DNA of 64,000 nt, taken from contig NC_136008.1 in NCBI RefSeq assembly GCF_048128805.1, forward strand, positions 15,582,572-15,646,571, written 5' to 3'. The stretch comes from Centroberyx gerrardi (lineage: Eukaryota; Chordata; Actinopteri; Beryciformes; Berycidae). A model generated the notes under the pieces. That model did no database searches. It saw only the letters and a list, made by a program, of their open reading frames with translations, and had not been told where the DNA came from. This document shows positions 23,333-35,394 of this stretch, piece after piece. The stretch's first letter is position 1; each line of letters begins with the position of its first letter. The position numbers and the translations under genes are program-made.

Positions 23333-26300
23333 GCCCATGAGCGTCTTGAGGAAGTTAAGTTGCAAGCAGTGCGTGATAACAACCTTCAGCTGGTGACAGA
23401 GATCCTGGATTCCCTCAACAACCTGGCAGAAAAAGATTCTACGGCTGCCGAGCTCGCCAAAATCCTTCAGGAACCTCACTTTCAGGTATAGTATGCCTTG
23501 CTCCACTTTTACACTTGGACACTGTTGTTATTGGGGTTGTTGGGGACGAATAGACCAGAGACTTGCAGAGTGAATAGTCTAGCTCTTGTTCTAATCATGT
23601 GGAATGGATGTCAGAGCTTTTTACACTAACCATCCCCTAATTTCCTCTGAAGTGCCTGTCGGGCTGCTCTGCTTCCCTGTCACCCGCCCTGCCCTTCTTA
23701 TACTCTCCACCAGTTACAGGCTGCGGCATCGGGGGGGTGGGGTGGCTGGGGGTGGGGGGTTATATCCTTGGGCCAATGGCAGGCCGAGCTATGCGGGTAA
23801 AGTGAGGGGGAGAAGACTCTGTCACCTAGTATTTCAGTAAATGCTCAGATTGGCCGATGCATTTTGCAATCTCACACCAATGCTAAACCTATGTTCTGTC
23901 TGCTGGGGTAAGAACAAGACTGCTTTTTCTTCTCTGTGTATCAGATTAGTGTTCTGTCTGTATAAACATTAAAATGTCTTAATAGTTCTGTGCTTGAGGA
24001 ATGTGCACTTAACATAGTGACGAACTGATTTATGTCTTTATTGTGCCATGGTAATATATCAAATTGGTGTTGCATAGCAGGTCGCAGGTTCTTAGTATAT
24101 CAGTGTATGCACCACATAGCGCTGAATGTTGTCTTTCTCAGTCAGCAAAAGCTGTTTGAAATTTGTTCCAAGATAATTTATGCGTACAGAGATTGCTTTT
24201 TTTCTCCTCAAACCCAGCTTGTTACGTCTCATCTCTGTGTCTGCTTCTCTCCCTCCCTCTTCTTTCTCCCTCAGTCGTTGATAGAGGCTCATGACAAAGT
24301 GGCTGCTAAGTGCTATGAGATGCCCCATGCTGCAGTGAACAGCGATGCCTTGCTGACGAGTTCACTCATGCCCGCTGATGCTGTCAGGATGATTGGCATC
24401 CAGAAGAAAGCTGGGGAACCACTGGTGAGTCAGCCAGGCGTTGATACCAACCACAGCTACGCAGAGGAAACATTTAGCGCTCCCATTAGGCTGTAACAGC
24501 TTTATAGACGTCTGTTTTTATTGACCGTCTGTCAGAAAAGGGTAACTCTGTTTTACACGGTAACTCGGTATGAATGCATTCCTTCACAGCAAGCGGACAG
24601 ACGGACCCGCGAAATGGGCCTCCCCTTTTTGATTTATGAAGTGTGGATGTAAGATACCGCGTGTCTCTCGCTCGCTTTCAGGGGGTAACGTTCCGGGTGG
24701 AGCGGGGAGAGCTGGTGATCGCACGGATCCTGCACGGCAGCTCGATTGACAGGCAGGGCATGCTGCACACGGGGGACATAATCCGGGAGGTGAACGGTCG
24801 CGAGGTTGGCAGCAACCCCCTTGACCTCCAGGAGCTGCTGAAGGACTGCAGTGGAAGCATCACACTCAAGGTCCTGCCCAGCTACAGAGACACGCCGACA
24901 CCTCCACAGGTGAGGGGGAGAGAGTTTCCCGTTTAGCTTTTCACCTACAGAAAACTACAAAACCTGCGGGATTTGAAAGCCTGCTTTACCTCCGCATAGA
25001 TAAATCAAGTTCATTATTTTTTATGTGCAGTTTTTCTGACACGCCCTTTTTAATTTTGACTGCAATCATTATCATATGTGCTCGTGCATCTGTGTTGACG
25101 TGTATGTGCATGCATGCGTGCCATGTGCAGTCAAGTTGTCCAGGGGTTGTACCTGTCAGGGAGTGGGTGAGAGCTGCTTGACCTGCGTGCTCTCAGAATG
25201 CCAGGCGTCTGAAACTGAGCCCAGGGAGCGTCTATTAATAACACTCCACAGGCTATCTGGGACATGGAGTAGCATGAGCAGGAAGAGCAGAAGGAGGTGG
25301 AGTGGGGGAGGAGAACACCTCAGGCATTTCCACACATACACACCCCTATTCACAGACCCCCAGGAACACCCCCTTTGCACACCCCTGTGTTTCTGCTGTA
25401 CAGAAACACACACAGCAGTTGACACTGAGGAGTACTATGTAGGGTAGGGCTATTCAACCATGTCCCGTGGGGGCCGAGTGTATGCAGGTTGTGATTCCAA
25501 TCACAGACTGCACCAGGTGATTTCATTGATTAGTTCCTCCTGTCTGGTTGAAGGTATGCTAATCAGTGAAATCACCTGATGTAGTCACCTGCCCTCCATG
25601 GCAAGTTGAATAGCCCTGATGTATGAGGTTATGTCAGACACTGACCTTTGTGATGGGGAGGGATCGAATGAACTCATTCCACTGTTTGGTTATCTGCGTG
25701 ATGGGTTTGACTTCTACAAAGATGTTTAACTTGTGTATGCTGTCTGTGTATATATGGTTCCTACACAGGTCTGGAAATGTTTGGAAAAATAATTTGGTAA
25801 TTTCTAGGTCTTGATAAGTTTGGAAATGGCATAAAAAGGTTTGGAAAAGTATGAAAAAATATTGGGGTGCTGTCACAATATGCATAGGACTATATAGTTT
25901 CTGTCTTTTTAAACCCCAGCCATCTCACATATTTTTATTTGTTGCTATGAAGAATGATCTTAATTTATCGAGTAATGTGGCAAAGTTAGTTAGTTGTGAC
26001 AACATTACTATTGGAGTAAATCATACTGAACGCCAACCTAAGTATTTAAATGAAAAGAAATTAAGGTCTGGAAAAAGTGTGAATTTTTGAAAATGAAATG
26101 ATGTACGAACTCTGTAAGTGTGAATTTAAAAAATGGTTAAAAATCTCCCTGTGTGATATCTTGTTCAATGTGCAGGTTTATCTGAAGCCACACTTCAACT
26201 ACAACCCGGCCACAGACAACCTGATCCCTTGTAAGGAAGCAGGCCTGGCCTTTTCCAAGGGAGACATCCTTCACGTAGTCAACAAGGAAGACCCCAACTG

Positions 26301-28024
26301 GTGGCAGGTGAATAGACACACATTGGCTGAGCGATGATGAAATGGAGGACTGCCTTAACTAGGGCTGCTCAACTAATTGGGGACAAACAGCAATATTGAC
26401 TACTGCAATCAGCAAATAAGAAGAGGCTTCTAGAGAGAAGGGGGAAGGCACCCGAGACCTATACAAGGTATTTTGGCCCTGTGTGAAATATTCAAGCCAC
26501 GCATCTATCAACTGTAGTCTGTCCTGGTTTCCCTGTAGGCATGCGTTGTTGTCGGTGGAGCCACTGGGCTAATCCCCAGTCAGTTCTTGGAGGAGAAGAG
26601 GAAAGCATTTGTGAGGAGAGACTGGGATACTTCTGGTACAGTTGTTCACACAGCTACACTGCTAGACTCCCCACACCATGATCCACCTACTCATGCTCAG
26701 TTATCCAAGAAAGCCAGGAAACGCGTGCCTTTAGCACCTTCATGTGGTGTAATGACATATTTTTATTTCTCTCAGGCATGCTCTGTGGAACTCGAACTGT
26801 AAAGAAAAAGAAGAAAAAAATGATGTACCTCACTGCTAAGAATGCAGGTGTGTATTCATAAATGGTTGCCTTTGATCATAATTTTTTCCACATCCAGGAA
26901 GGGATTTTGTCAACATTTTGCAGTGTTGAAGTGTGCAGAAAAATAAGCTAATCATCCAGCTTTTCTGTATACTGCCTTGACCAGAATTTGACCGTTACGA
27001 GCTGCAGATCTATGAGGAGGTGGCCAAGATGCCGCCGTTCCAGAGGAAAACGCTGGTTCTGATTGGAGCCCAGGGAGTGGGCAGGCGGAGCCTGAAGAAC
27101 AGACTCATTGTCATCAACCCTCTGCGATATGGAACCACTGTCCCCTGTGAGTGTGCAAGGCACAACGTTGAGGCAGTTAAATTAGCCTTCACTCCTAAGT
27201 TTTGTATCAGGTTATACTACATTCACTCCTTACCTATTCTCACCTCGTCCCTCCAGTCACCTCGCGCCGCCCGAGGGAGGAGGAGAGAGACGGCCAGTCC
27301 TATTGCTTTGTGACAAGAGAACAGATGGAGAAGGACATCAAGGACAGCCGTTACCTGGAGCACGGCGAGTACGATGGCAACCTTTATGGCACCAAGATCG
27401 ACTCCATCCACGAAGTGGTGGAGGCGGGCCGCACCTGCATCCTGGACGTCAACCCTCAGGTTAGTCATGGGCAGGCACCTCTAGGGTGCTATCAATGATA
27501 TTCCCTGAGCTTTGGTGGTGGATGGTTGTTGCATTGATATGTTTTGTGCCCAGGCCCTGAAAGTGTTGAAGACTGCTGAGTTCATGCCATTTGTGGTGTT
27601 TATTGCTGCTCCTGAACTGGACACATTAAGAGCTATGCACAAAGCTGTGGTGGATGCTGGACTTACCACCAAACTGCTCACAGTGAGTTTAGAGAGGATT
27701 CATGGTTCCTAAGTATTTCTAGATGGTGATGGGCCTGTGAATGGTTGACTATTCTGGAAATATGGTTGAACTGAAAGTTTTGTAAATGGTTGTCACTTGG
27801 TTGTCACACATGGTCATCCTGATGGACAGAATCTCTCTCTGTAACAGGAGAACGATCTGAAGAAGACTGTGGACGAGAGTGCCAGGATCCGCCGAGCGTA
27901 CAGCCACTACTTTGACCTGACCATTGTCAATGACAATCTGGACAAGGCCTTTGACAAGCTGCAGGAGGTGGTGGAACGGCTGTTCCTAGAGCCCCAGTGG
28001 GTCCCAGTCAGCTGGGTGTACTGA
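21591..28024 (+). CDS. pals2: PALS2 / MPP6, MAGUK scaffold p55 family (complete, 11 coding exons)
   Basis: Membrane-associated guanylate-kinase scaffold that partners LIN7 and cell-polarity or adhesion proteins at the cell cortex. Exons 21591-21701, 23333-23485, 24275-24424, 24682-24909, 26176-26307, 26539-26635, 26776-26847, 26985-27146, 27257-27459, 27554-27682 and 27848-28024 give 537 aa, close to human MPP6. Order: L27 repeats (about 1-110, exons 1-3), PDZ (about 139-215, GVTFRVERGELVIARILHG), SH3 (about 218-290, DPNWWQ and GLIPSQFLEEKRKAF), lysine-rich HOOK (KKKKKKMMYLTAKNAEFDRY), then GK (about 340-530). GK starts KTLVLIGAQGVGRRSL, an altered P-loop, so it is a protein-binding pseudokinase as in other MAGUKs. 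It ends WVPVSWVY. A Kozak-type ATG follows the acceptor at 21588. Downstream gsdme is convergent. Intron 1 has paired CA and GT tracts at its ends. Confidence 0.95.
21740..21779 (+). repeat. (CA)20 microsatellite just after pals2 exon 1 donor
   Basis: Uninterrupted CA run beginning 38 nt after the intron 1 donor GT (21702). Complementary to the (GT)15 at the far end of the same intron. Confidence 0.95.
23301..23330 (+). repeat. (GT)15 microsatellite forming the pals2 intron 1 acceptor region
   Basis: Uninterrupted GT run directly followed by AG (23331-23332) and exon 2. It replaces the usual polypyrimidine tract. Confidence 0.95.
25446..25617. mobile_element. Fold-back MITE in pals2 intron 4
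   Basis: Perfect 13-bp terminal inverted repeat AGGGCTATTCAAC (25446-25458) / GTTGAATAGCCCT (25605-25617). Internal inverted arms CAGGTGATTTCATTGATTAG and CTAATCAGTGAAATCACCTG match at 19 of 20 positions, so most of the 172-bp unit folds back. No ORF. Flanking target duplication not obvious. Confidence 0.7.
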
Positions 28025-28954
28025 TACTCTGCCCCCTACTGGACAGACGCCGCTGTCCAAGCTGCTAGGCCTGGGAAGGGAGGGGACCACCCATCGTCGG
28101 GCTGGGAGACGGAACACTGTACTACACACACGGACAAAGTGTTGGACATTAGCCCCGTGTGAATTTGGGTCTCGCACCAAGCTGCATCAGTCACCCTTCT
28201 GCACACTATGCAACTTACAACACACAGAAAGTGTACTTATTTATTGGCAAAAATATTTTGTTTTTTTTAAGTGATTTATGTTTCTGTTCAAATGGATTTG
28301 GGAAAAAAAATACTGATCATTGTGTGAGGATGTTTTAAAATTTAGACTTGCCATTGTCCTTGACCATTATTTTAATTTTACATCTGTATGTGAGATAGGT
28401 AAAATGTATTTATTCTGGAAAGATGATGAGGGCTTGGTTTATGAAAAGGAGGATACCTCAATGTTAACAGTTTACAGTGCATATGCCTCCAGTACTTCAT
28501 CTCATTTTGTCACTGCAAATCTTTTGTCATCCGTGTTGAATAGTGTGTCGAATATTTTCTTATAACAAGTCCTCCTTTTTTCCTCAAGGCTACAGTTGTG
28601 CCCTGGCCTCTTATTTTGGAGTTCAACCTTATAAATGGAAATGTCCACATTACAACTTTGACCATAGTGAGCTCATGCCAGTCACTCTTTGTTGTTGCAG
28701 GAAGAAAACTAATACTGTTGTGTTTCCCCATCGTTTCTTTTACTCGAGCACAACAGATTACATTAATTATGTTGATTGTGACACTTAGGTCAGTATTCAA
28801 TGTACGTAAATGTTTCTGTTAGCCCAGTCGCTATGGTGCTGTGTCTGTGTTTGTTTGGGAGACAGAAAAACCTTCCACGGGACTCTTAACAGGGTACTGC
28901 ATCTCAGTGAACCATCCCTTTTGATGTGATATTACTGAAACTTAACTGTTTTTA

Positions 28955-28960
28955 AATAAA
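28955..28960 (+). terminator. Poly(A) signal AATAAA, pals2
   Basis: TTTAAATAAAGG about 930 nt after the pals2 stop; a second AAATAAAT follows near 29023. Confidence 0.6.
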
Positions 28961-28984
28961 GGCCATATTTACTTATAAAGGTAT

Positions 28985-29720
28985 ATTTTACACTATTTGA
29001 GAAAAGATGTATTTTCAGATGTCAAATAAATAACTGGTGTTTTCTAATGACCCGCTTTGGTTTCACTTTGTGCTGTGGGCAGAGTTACTTGCCAAACCTG
29101 CATTCCTCGACAGTTTGAGACTGTAAAATGAAAACACGCTTCAGAATTAAAAGGAAATTCATAAATAATAGCTGTCGCCAAACAAAATAATTTAACAGTG
29201 TTCATTTCAGTAGTACGGAGCCCCTTGGAGATCTTAGTAGAGAGAAGGAAAAGGCCTTACTGATCTATCCCAGATCTGTTGCCCCAGTTCAATAATCTTT
29301 TAGTTTAGTCATTTATTTTCTCAGTTTACTTAACTACCTGTTTCTCTGAGATTACTATACCCTCAAGTCAGTAATCTGTAGCTGAACTAATAATCTGTGT
29401 TTGAGTTGTATTCCCATGTGTATGCATTGAGAGGGGTGGGGTAGGTCTGCATGACAAATGAGAAAGCTATGAAAACTAATCTTACTGTAGATTACATTGA
29501 AATAAAATGACAAACATGTAGCATTTATTTCAGAGAGGCACATTAATTGCTTCAATAACATTTCCCTAAATTAGCTTAGAACCAGAGGCCTTGTCATTGC
29601 AGCATGTGACCACGTATTAAAAGAGTTAATTCTCTCCATTACTTAAGAAAAGTAGTTCCTTTGTCAATACAAACTGTAAACCAGCCTCATGCAGAGGGGT
29701 TGGATTAAACCTGGTTCTGT
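28985..29720. other. Convergent intergenic interval between pals2 and gsdme
   Basis: AT-rich, no gene or recognised repeat. Separates the poly(A) region of pals2 (+) from the 3' end of gsdme (-). Confidence 0.5.
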
Positions 29721-29724
29721 CGTT

Positions 29725-29730
29725 TTTATT
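29725..29730 (-). terminator. Candidate poly(A) signal of gsdme (AATAAA on the minus strand)
   Basis: TTTATT on the plus strand, 330 nt past the gsdme stop. The nearest canonical hexamer in transcript sense that I found. Confidence 0.4.
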
Positions 29731-30059
29731 CAATTACTAGAATTATATTCTAAGATTTTTTTAAGAATTCACCCTATATACGTTGATGCTGATGGTACCA
29801 ACAGGCACTGAAGTAAAACAGGGAGGCTACAACTTCAGTTGTGTCCATATAATAGTACTTTTTATATGATTGTCCTACAGTAAAATGGCCTCTTTACTGC
29901 ACCAAAAAGAATTCAGGGAAAACACTGATATTACAACATAGAAAAACTACTAGCTAGAGGCATTAATACTAATTTAGTGTGGTCACACTGATCATATTGC
30001 TGTGGAATGTTAATATTGTCCATAAGAAATAAAAGTGTCTCCATAGTTCATGTACATTG

Positions 30060-33000
30060 TCAACCGCAGTGGGCCAATGAGGCGAGGCCCCTGACAGCGA
30101 TACACAGGACAAGAGGAAGGTTTCCTGGCTGCTGGTTTATCTCTGTCTTCAGCGTGTCCCCGTCTCTCTTCAGGGTCACATTAGAGGAGGCAAACAGATG
30201 CTCAGTCTTTTCATAGAGCTCCTCTGTCAGTGGAGCCAGGCCCGCACTGCTCAGAGGCAACTCTCCGCTTCCCGCCACACACTGCACCTGAAATAGGTTG
30301 GAGAGGATAGAAACAACTAAACCACTGCAACGCACAGGTTGAAATTAAGTTCACATACTGTAACATGCAGGCTGCAGTATCCAGCCTCGTAAGAACAGTC
30401 TGTACTAACCAGTAGCTCCAGGGCCTGCAAGGCTGTGGGACTGCAGCACATTCCCAAGACGGCAAAACAGTCATCTGGCATTTCTGAAAGACAAAGCCCC
30501 CCAAACACAGTATGAAAACAGAACTTTAGTAGCTGAGGTTTTCATGGTATTCTGCACACACTTCTCCAGTCCTGTAAAAATGATTGAGGGAATTTTACAG
30601 ATTCAAAGCAGAGTTTGTTTAAGTGTTTTGTTTTGCACTAAGTAACAAGATTGAACACAGATTCCTCACCGTCCAAAGCGCTGATAATGAGGTGAAAGGC
30701 TCTAAGAACGGACGGGGACTGGTCTGAAGAAGTCTGCTCTTCTCTACCACACGGCTCCAAAAGGTCCAACACAGCCTGGATGTTCTGTCTCTGAGTCTCC
30801 GTCTTAACGTCCTCCAAGTCGGGGCAAGCACCGAGGCACATCTGGTCCAGCTGAGAGAGAGAGAGGAAGAGGCCTGGAAATGAAAGCTGATGCAACACAC
30901 CAGAAGTTTATAATACTAACTCTACAGTATAATAACCGCGTCTCTGCGCTGACACGGCCTCTGTGAACCCGCTGTCCTCCTCACCCCATTCTGCAGCACA
31001 CCGACAGTCTCTCTGTCCTCCATGGCTGCGGTGAGGTGCTGCAGCAGAGGGCGGCGTGTGGAGGCAGCGAGAGTCGACAGCAGATGGAAATGACCATTCA
31101 GTCGGTCCAGTTCTGTCAACGGATAAATAACACAGAAAATGGGCACATACTGTATGATCATTCACTTACAAAGACAAAAGACAACACTAGACAACACTAG
31201 GCACTTATTAATACTACACACGAAAAACATTTTAGCAAATCAAAATAAAAAGGAAAAACTAAACTTAATGAAAAACACTGAAACTAACTGAATTGAACTA
31301 AAAATGAGTGTTAATTGTTTTCAGCTTTAGAAGAGAGAGCATCCTCACATCATGAATAGGCCCGGACCACTTATCAATACTGCATCAATACATTATCAAT
31401 ACATTGATGGCTAGTGTGGCCATCCAAAGACAATTTTCTGTCAGCGTGTATACAAAACAAGCATCACAAACTCACTCCAAAAAGGCATGACTATTGAAAT
31501 TGTAAAAGTTCAACTAAAACTCAACTAGATTAAAACTAAAAATCAAATATGAAAAAAACTAAAGTAAACTGCACACAGTGTGGTCTGACAATACAGATCC
31601 TTGGTTTAAAGAGAGCTTATAATACAGGTCAACGCACTTGTTTACAAACAGTTATCATTATTATCTGATAAGAGAGAACGTGGCCTCCGATCTCTAGAAG
31701 CCCTTTGTGACCTGAAAACAACACGCGTTTCTGAACACGTCATCAGCTGGAACAAACATCTATAGTCACATGCTTTTATGGCAGAGAGGAGAAGAGAGGG
31801 GGGAAAACACTATTATTACTCTCCTATTCGTTTACCTGGTTTCAGGCCGCTATTTTCAGAGGCATGCAGAGGAGCACCGGAGAGACCCGGCAATCCTTTC
31901 ATACCAAGCCCATCCACTTCAAAGCCCCCATGAGTGTCCGACATCAGACACAGCTCTGTGGAAAATATTTTAAAAACTCACATATGAAAGATTGGAAGTA
32001 AGAGTTTAAACCGTAGTTCCTTCCACTTGTCAGAATTGCAAAAGTCTACCCACTTAATTTCCCTTAAGTTAATAAACACTTGCTCACCATAGTGTCCGTT
32101 GAGTTTGACCTCTAGTTCAATGAGGGCATAGGCAATGGTAGTATGAGAGGGAATCTCCATGGTAACGTTACTGTCTTTGCTCAGGCTTCCATTCTCCTTC
32201 AGTGTCACCTGCAGAATAACAACACAGGTTCAAACCAAACACGAATGCCAACAAAATCTATCAGTTTGAGAAACCTCAGGCAAGAATCTCAGCCTGTTTT
32301 AAAGGAAAAATCCACCCTAAAACATTTTAACACTGTTAAAACATAGCTATTGGCGATGTAGCCTACCTCACATTTCTGGGCCCATTTTGTCATTTGGTGG
32401 TGTATCTTTCTTATTCCCGTGGAAATGGGAGTAAGAAAGCCAAATATAGATGATGTGGTGTCACTTTGAGATATTTCAAGCGCAGCTACAGTGGAGTTTG
32501 ATAGTAGAAAATCTTTCAGCTATCGAAGACATCAAATTCTGGTGTCATCCCCTCAGAATCAAAGACAAAGGGCTTCTTTCTAGACTCACTATTTTGCACC
32601 AACATTAAACAATCATACACAGTAGAAGAGGCAGAAATATCAATTACTCCACTGACAGCCTCAATAGACCATGATGCAATTCTCAACTGGAAAACACTTG
32701 CTTCGCTTATCGCTATTGCTCCCTGTCTCCACCCGTGTGTTTAACCCACAGCTGAATGCAGCAAGTTCACGCTTTTCTCTGGAGGTTGTTGAAAGTCATT
32801 CTGGGAAATGTAGGAAATCACTAACTGAAGTAGAAGTAAATGAGGCAGGTTGAGGGAAAGTGGCTGCACCAAAAACGCTAATTACAACACTTCGTCACAA
32901 AATAACTCCTTGAATAAATTGAACGTCACAAATTGATGATATGTAACAGTGTAAGAGTATCAGAGGGTTGATTTTTCCTTTACGTTTCACATAGTGACTG

Positions 33001-34256
33001 AAAGAGGAAATGACCGGTCTATACAGCACATCCTAAAGAGAACAGGAAGTGTTTTTGACTGGGCATTCTCTGCTGTGAAAGCGCAAGCGAATGTAACACC
33101 ATGTGAATTACATCAGAAGCTCTTTAAAATGATGAGGACGAAGACCATTATACAGTGAGACTGATAGTTTCGTGTAGTGTTAAATACCTTGGAGCTCTTG
33201 GGCCCACAGAGGCTCAGCAGTCCTCCACACTGTCCCGCCTGCTGCACCTCCTCTATGACCGAACACGGCTGAGTCGTCACAATCCGCTCCTTCACAACAC
33301 CAAACACCTGCCTGTGCTTCTCCTTCGTCTGCTGGATCAGACAATGGGACATGTCCAAGACCCTGGAGGACAGAACCAAACACATTACACTGAATATTTT
33401 AAAACACGTCAATGTTGTGGTTTGTTCGCAACAAGTTTGGAAAAGTTAAGGTAGATTACAACTCTAGGATAAAAGTGTACTGCAACTGTGAAACTTATAG
33501 TGACTTACAGTGATGTGGCTCTTTAAAATATTTTCTATGACTAAAAATGGTAAATGTTATACTAAAACAGTAACTTTCTTGTGAGTGTTAATATTCAACC
33601 GGGTCTGCTGTTGTGTGTACAACTTTATGGTTGGACAAAGATCAGTCACGCCATTGCACTTCTGACTCATCATTCACTTTTACCATACTTCATATGCATA
33701 ATATAATGGATAGGACAGCGGGTACAGGTGGACAACTAACCTGTCTCTGGAGTCTCGAAGCAGCTTCTGCACATCCACCTCCTCCTTCTTCAAACTGCCA
33801 AAGGAGGACTGCAGTTTGGATGTGTCTTTCCCCTCCAAGGTCACACTGGAATGGACCAAATTTGCGTCTATGTTCCCCTGAATGTTGTCACCGAACGTCC
33901 CATTGTACTTGATGAAGTCTGTCTCTACGACAACTGTGAACAGGGACAATTAAAGTGTGATGTGGTCTCAAGTGTAAGGAGAAATTAACAATGAAACAAA
34001 AATGATAATACTTCTACAACATACATTTATACTAAGAGTTTTGACGTTTACCTGGCTGTATAGGTGTGTCTCCTGTTAGTATATCATTGAAGTTAAAATC
34101 AGTGGAAAGATACTTAGGTTTCTGCCAGAACCAGAAACGCTTGCGCTTGACCACCAGTGACAGAAGAGCAATATTATCATTCAGACTGGACACTGGGACC
34201 AGGAAACCATCGTGGTCTACTTCCTCCACGAAGTTTTTTGTAGCTGTGGCGAACAT
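30060..34256 (-). CDS. gsdme: Gasdermin E (complete, 9 coding exons)
   Basis: Pore-forming executor of pyroptosis, released by caspase cleavage. Minus-strand exons in transcript order: 34256-34052, 33933-33741, 33362-33188, 32208-32088, 31955-31836, 31112-30985, 30850-30670, 30483-30410, 30287-30060; 474 aa, all phases agree. Start MFATATKNFVEEVD matches the GSDME N-terminus, followed by KKRFWFWQKPKY-like conserved sequence (here KRKRFWFWQKPKY) and SSFGSLKKEEVD. Residues 1 to about 246 are the pore-forming domain. Exon 5 encodes the interdomain linker with a caspase-type site FEVD at 243-246 followed by Gly. The rest is the autoinhibitory C-terminal domain ending LASLAHCG. The ATG at 34256 lies just inside an exon whose acceptor is at 34279-34280. 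Position between pals2 and osbpl3 matches human GSDME (DFNA5). Teleosts have gsdmea and gsdmeb; which one is not decided here. Confidence 0.93.
32300..32981. mobile_element. TTAA-flanked non-autonomous element in gsdme intron 3
   Basis: Left end TTAAAGGAAAAATCCACCCT; right end, reversed, TAAAGGAAAAATCAACCCT. The ends match at all but one base over about 18 nt. The left flank is TTAA and the right TTAC. The same end sequence with intact TTAA recurs near 16.89 kb. About 680 bp without coding capacity. The TTAA context suggests a piggyBac-type target, but the family is not identified. Confidence 0.55.
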
Positions 34257-34708
34257 CTCCCCGCTGGCTGACAGCAACCTGTGAATGCAATAGGTTTATA
34301 ATGATGTTTGCAGCAGGTAATTGTGGGTGCGCGGGTTTTGTATCAAAGAGAGCCGGGGAGTGAGGAGTTATTTGAATGATTGATAGATCTTAAGTGAGGA
34401 AAGCCCCACCCATGTGGGCTAACCCGGGCAATAAACAAGCGCACGTCTGTAATAACAACAGCAAAATGGACAGAAGCGCTGTCTTTACCACATTTGCTGT
34501 AAATCTGTTCTCTGATCGACTTTATTAGAGGGGGTCAAGTGAAAAGAAATGTCTCTATTACCTAATATCTGTAAATGTAAACTGAGTAGGCTACAAACTG
34601 GTAGTGTTATTCTTCATCTGTCTCCAGTTACATTGTTGTGATCGAAATCGGAAGATCTTCTATTTGTAAGATGCACGCATCTTGAGTGAAATAAATGCAA
34701 TATGTTAC

Positions 34709-34900
34709 CACGTCCTCGAAGTCCTTGTGAGAGAAGCCTAATGTTCCAGACGGAAAACTTTCTCTTTAGGCTGATCTAGGTCGGACAAAGCTGCCGCTGC
34801 CCCACCAGAGCCGGGCCGGGCGGTACACAGTGTGCAGCCAGTCGAGTCGAGGGAGGGACAAAAGAAACGACAGAACAGACGCCCCGCCCTCTCCAGAGGG
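34709..34900 (-). promoter_or_regulatory. gsdme: Probable gsdme first exon and promoter
   Basis: Minus-strand donor GACGTG|GTAACAT at 34709/34708 ends a likely non-coding exon. Upstream (higher coordinates) the sequence becomes GC- and CpG-rich with a GC box (CCCCGCCC near 34882). It would splice to the acceptor before 34278. Start site not determined. Confidence 0.45.
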
Positions 34901-34987
34901 AGCAGAGGGTGTCACTCATACCAAGGAGAGTGTCACAACAAAACATGAATATCACAGTCAGCATTATTGAACGGATAGCGTATATAG

Positions 34988-35021
34988 TTTCTTTCTTTCT
35001 TTCTTTCTGTCTTTCTTTCTC
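34988..35021. repeat. TTTC/CTTT microsatellite
   Basis: TTTCTTTCTTTCTTTCTGTC-type tract upstream of gsdme. Confidence 0.85.
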
Positions 35022-35186
35022 GAAAAATGGTTTGTTAATGCTCCTTTGTCCTCAAGCATTTACTTACAGGTGGCAGGGGAGGTTGGCTAAGGCACCTATA
35101 GCAGTAAACATACTGAAGTGGGTGGGCAATAAAAATGAAATAAAAAATAACAAAACGTTAAAAGGACTTTAACTCATTGTGTTAAA

Positions 35187-35213
35187 CTACATTGTGACTA
35201 AATCACAATGTAG
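35187..35213. repeat. Perfect 11-bp inverted repeat (hairpin)
   Basis: CTACATTGTGA, 5-nt loop CTAAA, TCACAATGTAG. Lies about 180 bp before the Tc1-like relic; no other context. Confidence 0.8.
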
Positions 35214-35394
35214 GCCAGTCAAGTTGAATGCCATAGCTGTGTGTCAGCTTTAAAAGAGGTCATCACTTTTATGAGTTTTCAAAGCAACATGAGGCAGCTA
35301 CAGAGTTGAGTCAACACTTCTGTGACACAGTCTCAACACAAACTGTATATCGTGAGCTCCTTAAAATGATCATTTATGTCAAGGTCGTCATTTT

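Noticed and set aside
23604-23840. G-rich stretch with GGGGTGGGG as a possible quadruplex or exon
   Set aside because: Short purine skew inside pals2 intron 2 without splice signals; too little to support a feature.
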